In this document: one piece after another, positions 43,751 through 51,480 of the stretch
Layout of the letters: each line of letters opens with the position of its first letter
Numbering within the stretch: the first letter of the stretch is position 1
From: JBDRMV01 sp043825615
GTDB lineage: Bacteria > CG03
Direction: 5' to 3'
NCBI GenBank assembly: GCA_043825615.1
Contig: JBDRRS010000020.1
Coordinates: 20,152-84,151, forward strand
Length of the DNA stretch: 64,000 nucleotides
The notes under the pieces: generated by a model
Seen by the model: only the letters and a program-made list of their open reading frames with translations
What the model was told of the DNA's origin: nothing
Database searches by the model: none
Translations under genes and position numbers: made by a program

Positions 43751-43767
43751 ATAAATAAGTTTTGCTC

Positions 43768-43915
43768 TCCCTGACTGCTTCTCTTTCAATATTGCAATTA
43801 GAGTTTATTTTAACTGGACTATTATTTCAGCTTGTTTACCCACGAAACTCGGCCGGTTAATTATCCGAGGCAATAAATTTATCTGCTGTGGCGCAAGTTC
43901 TGTTTTCTGATTTTC
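43768..43915 (-). pseudogene. Degenerate copy of the 51-residue helical protein gene
   Basis: In one frame it reads APQQINLLPRIINRPSF then GKQAEIIVQLK, a stop codon, and LIAILKEKQSG. This aligns along its length with the intact gene at 45381-45536, with a TAA where the intact gene has CAG. The start region is also lost. Confidence 0.75.
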
Positions 43916-44023
43916 GGGCTTGACTCATCAGTAAACGCAGCGTTTAGAATAAGTCACAGTAAAAACAATACATGTGATATTTCCATAATCATCTCAAATT
44001 ATTTAAGATTACATAAAATAGTT

Positions 44024-45283
44024 TTATGATGGAGTTACATATAATTTTAAAAAATATGTATTTCCAAAACTATTTATTTGTAAATAATATGCCGACTCAT
44101 TTTTTTCAGATTGAGTTGTTGTTCCATCAATCCTAATATCGCCAATAACATGAAGTTTCATTCCGTCAGCAGGACTTTCCGTATTAATAGCAAGACAATC
44201 TCCAACATAAGACTTATTCGCAGTATAAAATCCCCATTTGCCATTAGCTTCATCTGTCTCACCATAGACCCCTATACCATTTGTAGCTTCCCCATACACA
44301 CCCCGGCCACCAGCAGCTGTAGCTTCCCCATACACACCATAGTGATCAATACCAGATGAGAAACCACCGACTCCATGATAATTAGACGTCCCAACTACAC
44401 CATAACCTGATTGTGAGGTGCCACTAATTGCTGTATCGCCCGTATAAACAACGCTTAGCTTATATGCTTGCGGATCAGTTGTTCCAATCCCAACTTTGCC
44501 ACCGTCCTGAACGAATATTCCGTTTCCGCCGTCATCATAAAGCTTAAGCCCATCGCCATCTCTTGCTCTCACTTCATCTGATTTTATATGATCTCCGTCG
44601 AGGGTCTCAATATTTCCATCAACTGAGAGTTTTTCACCCAGCGCCGACGTCCCAATACTGACATTGCCAATGTTTCTATAAATATTGTCCCCTGCTCCCT
44701 GAGTCCATTTGCTTGAACCAGATTGTGCTACTCCACCTATTCTATAGACATTTCCGGCAGCCAAATTCATATCCCCATTAACATCAAGTTTGTAATTCGG
44801 GGTCGTTGTGCCGATGCCGACATTGCCTTCAACTAACAAACCATTTGTTGGCGCTTGATTAGTTCCGGAATAACCTGCACCGATAGCAACCGCACCTTCA
44901 ACATCAAGTTTGTTCTGTGGATTCGTCGTGCCGATGCCGACATTGCCTGCTGGACTAATTGTAAAATCTTCATTATCTGTTACCCCATATCTGGTAGTTC
45001 TCATTATAGAAAACCTACTATCGTAGTCAGAATCAATTCTTACTCTGCCTATTCTCCATTTCCAAGCATCGTATGTATTAACATTTTCTTGCACAGGTGT
45101 TCTAAAAATAATGGTTTCTTCTATTTCATCTCCTGCTGCACTACCACCCCCACCAGATAATGTAATAGCATGATTATTATCAACTAAATGCAAAAGTGTA
45201 TCTGGACTTGTCGTGCCGATGCCGACTTTGCCATTCACTCCACTTGTGTCATAATCTTCAGTTCCTAAATGTAATGTAGCCAT
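44024..45283 (-). CDS. Fibre-like protein with VGIGTT repeats
   Basis: 419 residues, ribosome binding site AAAGGGAGGTAC. Five or so repeats of the type GNVGIGTTNPQNKLDVEG, typical of phage tail fibres and bacterial surface fibres, are followed by a glycine-rich GVYGEATNGIGVYGE region and a short beta tail. No signal peptide is visible, so export would need another route, or it is part of a phage-like particle. No other phage genes are nearby. A period-7 repeat lies in its leader. Confidence 0.75.
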   Translation of the reverse strand: MATLHLGTEDYDTSGVNGKVGIGTTSPDTLLHLVDNNHAITLSGGGGSAAGDEIEETIIFRTPVQENVNTYDAWKWRIGRVRIDSDYDSRFSIMRTTRYGVTDNEDFTISPAGNVGIGTTNPQNKLDVEGAVAIGAGYSGTNQAPTNGLLVEGNVGIGTTTPNYKLDVNGDMNLAAGNVYRIGGVAQSGSSKWTQGAGDNIYRNIGNVSIGTSALGEKLSVDGNIETLDGDHIKSDEVRARDGDGLKLYDDGGNGIFVQDGGKVGIGTTDPQAYKLSVVYTGDTAISGTSQSGYGVVGTSNYHGVGGFSSGIDHYGVYGEATAAGGRGVYGEATNGIGVYGETDEANGKWGFYTANKSYVGDCLAINTESPADGMKLHVIGDIRIDGTTTQSEKNESAYYLQINSFGNTYFLKLYVTPS

Positions 45284-45300
45284 TTTGTACCTCCCTTTTT

Positions 45301-45335
45301 ACTCGGTTTTCGGTGTTCGGTTTTCGGTATTCGGT
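45301..45335. repeat. Heptamer tandem repeat (ACCGAAN)5 in the fibre gene leader
   Basis: On the minus strand five consecutive 7-mers of the form ACCGAAN (the first ending GT) lie about 20 bp before the fibre ATG. Such repeats can change length by slippage and alter promoter or leader spacing. Confidence 0.8.
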
Positions 45336-45380
45336 TTTTGTTTTGCGCAAACCGCTTCTTGCGATCACCGCTAACTTTCT

Positions 45381-45536
45381 TCAGCCTGCCTGTTTCTCCT
45401 TCAGCATCGCAATCAGAATCTGCTTCAACTGAACAATGAGCTCCACCTGCTCGCCTGCAAAGTTCTGACGGTTGATTATCTGAATCAACAGATTAATCTG
45501 CTGCGGCGTCAACTTCACTTTCTGCTCTCCGTTCAT
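45381..45536 (-). CDS. Small helical protein, 51 residues, unknown
   Basis: Starts at ATG 45536 with AGGGAGGTGAAG upstream, ends at TGA 45381. The sequence (MNGEQKVKLTPQQINLLIQI ... VELIVQLKQILIAMLKEK) is almost entirely amphipathic helix with heptad-like Leu/Ile spacing. It lies between the glycosyltransferase and the fibre gene, with a decayed paralogue at 43768-43915. It could be a small oligomerising partner or chaperone of the fibre protein; this is a guess from position. Confidence 0.75.
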   Translation of the reverse strand: MNGEQKVKLTPQQINLLIQIINRQNFAGEQVELIVQLKQILIAMLKEKQAG

Positions 45537-45594
45537 TTTTCTTCACCTCCCTCTTAACAAATTTGCGATCTGATAATTTTAGATTAGCAGATCA

Positions 45595-46260
45595 CTAAAT
45601 AACAACTTTTTTCTCGTGGCCCACTCTCACCTGCGGGTCAATCCATATTTTGAAGCCCGTCTCCTTTGCTCTCAGGCAGAAAGCGACGTCCTCCGTCGTA
45701 AAATCAACCATGTTCCCTATTTTCTTTTCAATCGGTCTGAACCAGGGATATGTAATGCTTTCAAACACGCCTCTTTTAATCAGCAGGAAACCGAAGCCCG
45801 TATAACTCACTTCCATTAATTCTTTTTTCCCTTCGATATCCGCCGGCGTGAGAAATTGAAAAGAGCCGTTCTTCTTAAAGAATTCCTCGTCCCAGTTCCT
45901 GACCGTCGCAAACTGCCTGCCGCCGTCCATCGTATAAATTCCCGAGATAATATCCTTGTCGTAATTAATCAAACGCTGAAACTGCTCCGGTGTGAAAATA
46001 ATGTCGGAGTCAACCCACATGAGGTAATCGTAATCTATTTTACCGTCAAACGGTTTCTGATTCTCCCCGCGCGAGACATCCGCTCCGAGACACATATTCC
46101 TTACATAGTAGATGTTGCAGGACTCTTTCCGGGAAACACCTATCTGAATGTTGTTTTGTATGCAGTAAGTTAAGAGGCCGGTCCAGCAGTCCAGGAACTT
46201 TCCTGAAAAATTATTTCCGGGTAAACAGAAAATTACTTTTTTTCTTTCTTTGTTAACCAT
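45595..46260 (-). CDS. Glycosyltransferase (GT-A fold)
   Basis: 221 residues. A GT-A-type metal site appears as YLMWVDSDIIF, preceded by NIYYVRNMCLGAD and followed by DIISGIYTMDGG and an acceptor-side segment FTTEDVAFCLRAKETGFKIW. Similar short glycosyltransferases occur in phages and in surface-polysaccharide loci. It lacks membrane segments. Its gene precedes the 51-residue and fibre genes, so fibre glycosylation is possible. Inverted TTAACCG motifs lie upstream at 46339-46358. Confidence 0.7.
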   Translation of the reverse strand: MVNKERKKVIFCLPGNNFSGKFLDCWTGLLTYCIQNNIQIGVSRKESCNIYYVRNMCLGADVSRGENQKPFDGKIDYDYLMWVDSDIIFTPEQFQRLINYDKDIISGIYTMDGGRQFATVRNWDEEFFKKNGSFQFLTPADIEGKKELMEVSYTGFGFLLIKRGVFESITYPWFRPIEKKIGNMVDFTTEDVAFCLRAKETGFKIWIDPQVRVGHEKKVVI

Positions 46261-46397
46261 ATCTTAACCATCCGCTAATGAATTAACACATCCTGGAAAT
46301 GAAGTCAATTAACTACCGGTTACATAAAAGTAAACAAACGGTTAACGGATTTTAACCGCCGGAGATTCGGGGATTTTTATGATATTTCCGGATTAAA

Positions 46398-47129
46398 TTA
46401 CGGCTGTTTTTTCCTGAAATGATTAAACGGCTGGCGGCTACTGCTGACAAACTTATAGCCGCATCTCGGAACGTTAACGATTTTTTTACCTGCCCTGCCG
46501 CCGAGTTTTTCCCTCAATCGTCTGATATGAACTTTCAAGGTCGGCGTAAAAGTAACGGATGAATCCATCCCCCACACATGCCCCAGAATACACGCATTGG
46601 ATAATACTTTATTCGGCCGGGTTATTAAAAATTCAAGGAGTTCGAATTCCCGTGGTCTCAGATAAACAGGCTTTTCATTTAAAAAGAACCGCTTACTTTC
46701 AGGTTCCAGACGGAAATTGTCTATTTTTATTATATTATTTCCTGTCTGAGAAGAATCTTTCCGTCTTAAAACCGCTTTAATCCTGCATTTGAACAGTTCT
46801 TTACTGACGGTTTTTTTAAAATAATCATCGGCTCCCGCTTCAAACCCGCTGATTTCATCCTCGTCCTGCTTTATATGCGAAGTCATTACTATCGGAATAT
46901 CCCTTGTGGAAATGTTGAACCGCAGCATTCTGCACAACTGGCGCCCGTCGATGTCGGGAAGCAGCACGTCCAGTATTATAATATCCGGAACTTCTTTGCG
47001 GGCTCTTTTAATGGCGTCACTGCCGTTTGCCGCCTCGATAATACAGTAACTTTCGCCCTGCAGGAATTCCCTGTATAATTCGCGTATGCCCTGCTCATCA
47101 TCAACCAGTAGAATAACTTTTTTCTTCAT
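46398..47129 (-). CDS. OmpR-family response regulator
   Basis: 243 residues: receiver domain (about 1-120) with LVDDEQG, phosphoacceptor Asp in IIILDVLLPDIDG, and DDYFKKTVSKELF where the conserved Lys is followed by Lys rather than Pro; winged-helix DNA-binding domain (about 135-232) with YLRPREFELLEFL and TLKVHIRRLREKLG. No kinase is adjacent. It lies 120 bp after a small zinc-ribbon gene that carries an ECF-type promoter, so it may belong to the ECF regulon. Confidence 0.92.
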   Translation of the reverse strand: MKKKVILLVDDEQGIRELYREFLQGESYCIIEAANGSDAIKRARKEVPDIIILDVLLPDIDGRQLCRMLRFNISTRDIPIVMTSHIKQDEDEISGFEAGADDYFKKTVSKELFKCRIKAVLRRKDSSQTGNNIIKIDNFRLEPESKRFFLNEKPVYLRPREFELLEFLITRPNKVLSNACILGHVWGMDSSVTFTPTLKVHIRRLREKLGGRAGKKIVNVPRCGYKFVSSSRQPFNHFRKKQP

Positions 47130-47250
47130 TTTTTATTCTCCCCTTACTTTACTCCGAGACGCCGGAAAGCCATCCGCACGCCCATGGCGCATCTTCGACC
47201 TCAGGCGGCGTCACCGTCCGCCCTGGCGGGAGCAATCCCCGGCGCAGGAT

Positions 47251-47436
47251 TTATTTTTTGAACGCCAGTTCGTCTATGCTCTTATACTTTTTTTTACAGT
47301 TAATACATTCAACATAACTGTTTATGCACTTTCCCTTATCATGTTCCTGTAAGTGTTTAAACTCATCTTTTTTACATTTTAAACACACAAGTTTCTTTCC
47401 GTCTTTGAATAACTTGCCCATTTTCAACCTGACCAT
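47251..47436 (-). CDS. Small zinc-ribbon protein
   Basis: 61 residues with two Cys-x2-Cys pairs (CLKCKKDEF and CINCKKKY) plus an additional Cys and His between, so probably one or two zinc sites. The AGTAGGGGGA ribosome binding site precedes the ATG. It lies about 80 bp downstream of an ECF-type promoter and directly before the OmpR-type regulator. No family is recognised. Confidence 0.65.
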   Translation of the reverse strand: MVRLKMGKLFKDGKKLVCLKCKKDEFKHLQEHDKGKCINSYVECINCKKKYKSIDELAFKK

Positions 47437-47518
47437 ATTTAATTCCCCCTACTTTTTTCCACCCTCCGCCGCAAAGCGCCGCGGGTTTACCTTATTCCGT
47501 TTACCGTACCCTACCTCT

Positions 47519-47546
47519 TTAGACAAATTTTCCGGAAAAAAGTTCC
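47519..47546 (-). promoter_or_regulatory. ECF (sigma-E-like) promoter P3
   Basis: Minus strand: GGAACTT (47546-47540), 15-bp spacer starting TTTTCC, GTCTAA (47524-47519), followed by AGAGGTAGGG as at the other two sites. It drives the zinc-ribbon gene and possibly the response regulator. The rest of the gap up to 47814 holds repeat remnants and no gene. Confidence 0.7.
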
Positions 47547-47780
47547 ATTTTGGCATATTTGAGCTCTGACATTGATGCTTGCGAAGAAGGAAGAAACGGA
47601 TTTCGGAATCGGGATTCGGGACAAGAAGGACGGAAGAGTTTGAGTTTGCGGAGATTGTTCCGAGCCGGTCTTGAGATTGCCCGCCTAAGACGGCGGATGC
47701 TGAAAGTGCGCCTTGGCGTGAAACACTTCGTCCGCCTGAAGCGGACTCGCAATGACAAACAAACAATCACCCAATCACCA

Positions 47781-47812
47781 GATTACCGGATTACCGGATT
47801 ACCGGATTACCG
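47781..47812. repeat. Octamer tandem repeat (ATTACCGG)4
   Basis: Four perfect copies of ATTACCGG directly after the stop codon of the SGNH hydrolase gene. A related CAATCA...AGATTACC stretch occurs near 43671-43690. Confidence 0.85.
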
Positions 47813-47814
47813 GA

Positions 47815-48915
47815 TCAATTTTTGAATTTCAGGATTTCGGTTTTGAATTTTTCCGCGAGCGCGCGGGAAGTCAGCTCAACGCCCTTCTGTGTAAAGTGTA
47901 TTCCGTCTGTAAAAAACTCATCCCTGTTTTTCTGTCTCTCCATTATCTTCTCCAGGTCGAACAGATGAACTCTTTCTTTTAAAGCGACTTCGCGCACGAG
48001 GGCGTTGTAAGCCCCGTGCACAACGTTTATCAGGTCCGCCCTGTGAAAAAGTTGAGAACGGTTGACAAGATACTGCGTATTTTTTGAGGAAGGAGTCAGG
48101 GATGTCGGCGCCGTAATCAAAACCACCCCGATGTTGCTTTTTTTAGCCAGCGCGCAAATTTTTGTCAGATTGTCCCCGTACTCTTCGGGAGAAACGCGGA
48201 AGCGGGCCGCCGCGCCTTCCTTTTTTTTCGTTCCGATAAGAACCTTTGTTAAAACCTGATAAATTCTGGACTTACTGAAAAAATTTCTCAGGCCGGTGAG
48301 TTTCCAGAACCCCGCGAGTTCCCTGTCGGTGTGGCTCCAGGCGAGCCAGTGGTCGTTCCAGCCGAAAAAGACCGTAATGATATCCGGATTGAACTCCAAA
48401 ATCTTCGTCTGAAAAAGCGCCAGGCCCTGATGGGAAGAGTAAGAACCTATCCCCGCATTGATTACTTCAAATTTTTTTCCCTCGACGGCGGCGTTCAGCA
48501 AACTCTCCAGCATCCTCGGGAAAGACGGAAAGCCGTTCTGCGTAACCGAATCCCCCACGCATGCGATTCTTGTAACGCCCGGTTCCTTTTCCTTTTTTAT
48601 ATCCGGCCCTCTGAAGCCCTGCGAATTCGTCAGATAGGTATTGGCGTCCGGAAACCAGAAAAGAAGCGGGTCCTTGTGAAAAGCGCACATCACCCTGCCG
48701 CGACCAGGAACATCGCACCTGTTTCCAAGGTCTTTAATCCAGTTTACATACTGCATTGAAAGGGGCGTTGTGGAGTAATGAAATTTCGCAAGCCGCAGAA
48801 CCGATTCCGCCAGGGCAAAGAAAATAAAAACGGCGGCGGCGGAATACAGAGCCCGTCTGAAAAGAGGTATCCCCGCCCGGCGTTTTTTCTTTCCGGTAAT
48901 TTTTCTTTTTTTCAT
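47815..48915 (-). CDS. Membrane-anchored SGNH/GDSL hydrolase
   Basis: 366 residues from ATG 48915, overlapping the pabBC stop as ATGA. N-terminal basic stretch and one membrane helix (about 22-40). Block I CVGDSVTQNG (nucleophile Ser), block II GIGSYSSHQG, block III FFGWNDHW and block V DGIHFTQKG give a full SGNH set. Such anchored enzymes usually deacetylate or esterify surface glycans (AlgX-like); the substrate is unknown. Confidence 0.88.
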   Translation of the reverse strand: MKKRKITGKKKRRAGIPLFRRALYSAAAVFIFFALAESVLRLAKFHYSTTPLSMQYVNWIKDLGNRCDVPGRGRVMCAFHKDPLLFWFPDANTYLTNSQGFRGPDIKKEKEPGVTRIACVGDSVTQNGFPSFPRMLESLLNAAVEGKKFEVINAGIGSYSSHQGLALFQTKILEFNPDIITVFFGWNDHWLAWSHTDRELAGFWKLTGLRNFFSKSRIYQVLTKVLIGTKKKEGAAARFRVSPEEYGDNLTKICALAKKSNIGVVLITAPTSLTPSSKNTQYLVNRSQLFHRADLINVVHGAYNALVREVALKERVHLFDLEKIMERQKNRDEFFTDGIHFTQKGVELTSRALAEKFKTEILKFKN

Positions 48916-50699
48916 CGGATGCCGCCCGGCACGGCAACTTTTTTCCAACCTATGATGGAATTTGAAACGTAAACGGCATCCGCCGAGAAGAATTCGTTTA
49001 ACCCGATAATCTTTTCCCGTATCTTATATTTTTTCATCAGGACCCGGCGCATTATGCCCGGCAGCAGGCCGCTTTCAACCGGCGGGGTGTAAAGACGGCC
49101 TCTTTTCCTGATGTAAACATTTGTTATGGACCCTTCCGTTATTTCTTCTTTTTCGTTCAAAAAGAGCACGTCAAAAAATCCGTCGCGGCGCGCTTTCGCA
49201 AGCTCCGCCGCATAAAGACTCCTGTTCGTCGTCTTGTGAAAAAGAAAAATGTTTCTGCTGTCCGTCCGCTTATCGGACAACCTGACCCTGTATTCTTTTT
49301 CCGCATCATCCCGCGCCGCGCTGGTTATCTTAAACCCGCCCGCTTCATCAAGCAGCACTCTTACCCTGTGCCCGGCGTTTCCCAATTTCGTTTTCAGCGC
49401 TTTCAACCGGCTTTGCAGTTTCTTTCCGTCAAATTTGAAATCAAAATATCCGGCGGAATTTTTCATGCGTTTCATGTGAAGGTCAAGATGCTTGAAATTT
49501 CCGTCAAAAAGAATTGTTTCTATCAGCCCGAACGAAACGGGCTTCTGCGTCAAAAAACTCGCTTTCAGTTTACATTCGCGGAATTCGTCGGCGGCTGAAG
49601 AATCGTACACTATTCCGCCGCCTGTGCCCATTTCCCCTTTGCCCTTGTGAATCAGAACGGTTCTTATCGCGACGTTGAATTTTGCGTTCCCGCCCGGTTC
49701 AAAAAAACCGAGAGCGCCCGTATAAACGCCCCTCTCCTCTTTTTCCAGTTTCTTTATGATTTTCATGCTCTCTATTTTGGGAGCGCCCGTGACGGAACCC
49801 GACGGAAAAATACTTTTTATGAGTTCCGAAGACCTTATGTTTTTTTTCAGGACGCTTTCAATCGTGGAAGTCATCTGGAAAAGAGTGTCATACTTTTCCA
49901 CCTCAAAGAGTTTTCTCACCCTGACGGAACCGGGGATGGAAATACGCCCGATGTCGTTTCTCAGAAGGTCAACAATCATCACGTTTTCGCTTCTGTTCTT
50001 CGCGTCGGCCGGAAGAAAACAAAAATTTTTTCTGTCTTCGGACTCAATGCGGCCTCTGGAAACGGTGCCCTTCATCGGTTTTACCGTAAGGGCGCGGCCT
50101 TTGCGGGTAAAAAAAAGTTCCGGAGACAGGGAGAGAATATAATAATCCCCGAACCGCGCAAAAACGCCGTAAGGGACTCTCTGTTTCCGTTTCAGGTCCA
50201 GATACAGCCCCAGGGGGGAGCCGGCGAAGTCAAACTTGCATTTTATCGTGTAATTCGCCTGATATATGTCGCCGTCATAAATGTGTTTTTTGATGACATT
50301 TATATTTTTTACATATTTTTTTTCCGTGATATTCAGCCGCAGATTTTTCACCCGGTAAGCATTCTTTCCGCGGGGAAAGAGAAAACTTCCCGAAACAAAA
50401 CGTTTTTTCCTGTGGTCGAAAACGGCCGCTTTTTCGTAAGCGCAAAACAGGGCATACGGAAACATGCTTTTCTTTTTGAAATCAAAAACATCCTCGAACA
50501 GGTAACCGAGTTCGTAACTGAAGAAGCCGGCTAAAAAATATTTTTCGCCGAGTTTATCGAGTTTCCGGAAGAATTTCCCGGCATCTTCTTTCCGGGTTAA
50601 TTCAATAACTTCCGCAGGTTCCCGGAAATAATATGACCTGAAATTTTCAGAGTCCCGCCTGTTCGTCTCAAACCATGCAAAGAAATTCCGGCGGTTCAC
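48912..50699 (-). CDS. pabB: Aminodeoxychorismate synthase component I / aminodeoxychorismate lyase fusion
   Basis: 595 residues. The first 375 form a chorismate-utilising domain (YQANYTIKCKF, VKPMKGTVSRG, SVTGAPKIESM, GTGGGIVYDS). The rest is a class IV aminotransferase fold (FGLIETILFDGNFKHLDLHMKRM, EITEGSITNVYI, PGIMRR) matching PabC. Together they make 4-aminobenzoate for folate from aminodeoxychorismate. The glutaminase PabA is not in the window. The PabB-PabC fusion is known in several phyla. Confidence 0.92.
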   Translation of the reverse strand: MNRRNFFAWFETNRRDSENFRSYYFREPAEVIELTRKEDAGKFFRKLDKLGEKYFLAGFFSYELGYLFEDVFDFKKKSMFPYALFCAYEKAAVFDHRKKRFVSGSFLFPRGKNAYRVKNLRLNITEKKYVKNINVIKKHIYDGDIYQANYTIKCKFDFAGSPLGLYLDLKRKQRVPYGVFARFGDYYILSLSPELFFTRKGRALTVKPMKGTVSRGRIESEDRKNFCFLPADAKNRSENVMIVDLLRNDIGRISIPGSVRVRKLFEVEKYDTLFQMTSTIESVLKKNIRSSELIKSIFPSGSVTGAPKIESMKIIKKLEKEERGVYTGALGFFEPGGNAKFNVAIRTVLIHKGKGEMGTGGGIVYDSSAADEFRECKLKASFLTQKPVSFGLIETILFDGNFKHLDLHMKRMKNSAGYFDFKFDGKKLQSRLKALKTKLGNAGHRVRVLLDEAGGFKITSAARDDAEKEYRVRLSDKRTDSRNIFLFHKTTNRSLYAAELAKARRDGFFDVLFLNEKEEITEGSITNVYIRKRGRLYTPPVESGLLPGIMRRVLMKKYKIREKIIGLNEFFSADAVYVSNSIIGWKKVAVPGGIR

Positions 50700-50717
50700 G
50701 AAAAATTCTGCGGCGGT

Positions 50718-51443
50718 TTAATCCGATTCCGCGTTCAGGACGACGGTAACCGAAAAACCCTTCCGGACTTTCTTTCCCGGATTCGGATACTGTCTGAGAA
50801 TCACGTCAAAAGGGCGGTCTATGTCCGTTTCCTTTTTGACCGTGCCGAGTATGAGCCCTTTTTTTGCGAGTATTTCCTGCGCCTGAGAAATTGCTTTGCC
50901 TATCACGCGCGGAACGACTACCAATTTTTCGCCCGAACTGATGACGAGGGAAACGGCCGAGTTGCGTCTCACCGGCGTGCCCGCAGGCGGCACCGACCTG
51001 ATGACTCCGCCCTTCGGATCCTCGGCCGAATTCTCGCTGCTTGTGCCTGCAAGCGCGAGGGAACTTTCCTGCAGTATTTTTGAAGCGTCCTCCGGCGTCA
51101 GCCCTTTCAAATCGGGTACGGTAATTTCCGCCGCTCCCCTGGAAACCCACGCCTCAACAGTCGCTCCGGATTTAATTCTCACGCCCTGCCGCGGGTACTG
51201 CCGGGCAATGAGACCCTCGCTCACTTTCTCCGAAAATTCGTTTCCCGCAAGATTTAATTTTAATCCGCTGTTTCCGAGGATAAGCGCTGAAATTTCACGC
51301 TCCTTCCCGGCAATTCCGGGGACGCTTACGGACTTTTTCATAAAGCCGGGAACCGGCACGTAACCTTCCTTAACAAAAATGCTTGACACAAGCGAAATGA
51401 AAACGCAAATCAGAATCACGATAATATAATGGTAAAATTTCAT
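50718..51443 (-). CDS. PASTA-domain protein
   Basis: 241 residues: an N-terminal membrane anchor (about 5-24), then three PASTA domains (about 38-105, 107-175, 178-240) with the typical VPDLKGLTPEDASKIL and VVVPRVIGKAISQAQEIL openings. PASTA domains bind muropeptides or beta-lactams and are usual in cell-wall kinases and PBPs; here there is no catalytic domain. It lies 18 bp upstream of pabBC. Confidence 0.9.
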   Translation of the reverse strand: MKFYHYIIVILICVFISLVSSIFVKEGYVPVPGFMKKSVSVPGIAGKEREISALILGNSGLKLNLAGNEFSEKVSEGLIARQYPRQGVRIKSGATVEAWVSRGAAEITVPDLKGLTPEDASKILQESSLALAGTSSENSAEDPKGGVIRSVPPAGTPVRRNSAVSLVISSGEKLVVVPRVIGKAISQAQEILAKKGLILGTVKKETDIDRPFDVILRQYPNPGKKVRKGFSVTVVLNAESD

Positions 51444-51480
51444 ATCAACCTCTCTCTCAGAGGTTCAAAATCCTGAACCC

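Noticed and set aside
44024..45283. Prophage region
   Set aside because: Only the fibre-like protein and glycosyltransferase have phage-like character; no capsid, terminase, portal, lysis or integrase genes nearby.
47781..47812. Possible CRISPR array
   Set aside because: Units are contiguous with no spacers and no cas genes are present; simple octamer tandem repeat.
47550..47825. Plus-strand open frame of 91 codons in the gap beside the ECF-type promoter
   Set aside because: No ribosome binding site; the sequence is repeat debris (CTCGCAATGACAAAC type and the ATTACCGG array) and the product has no recognisable features.
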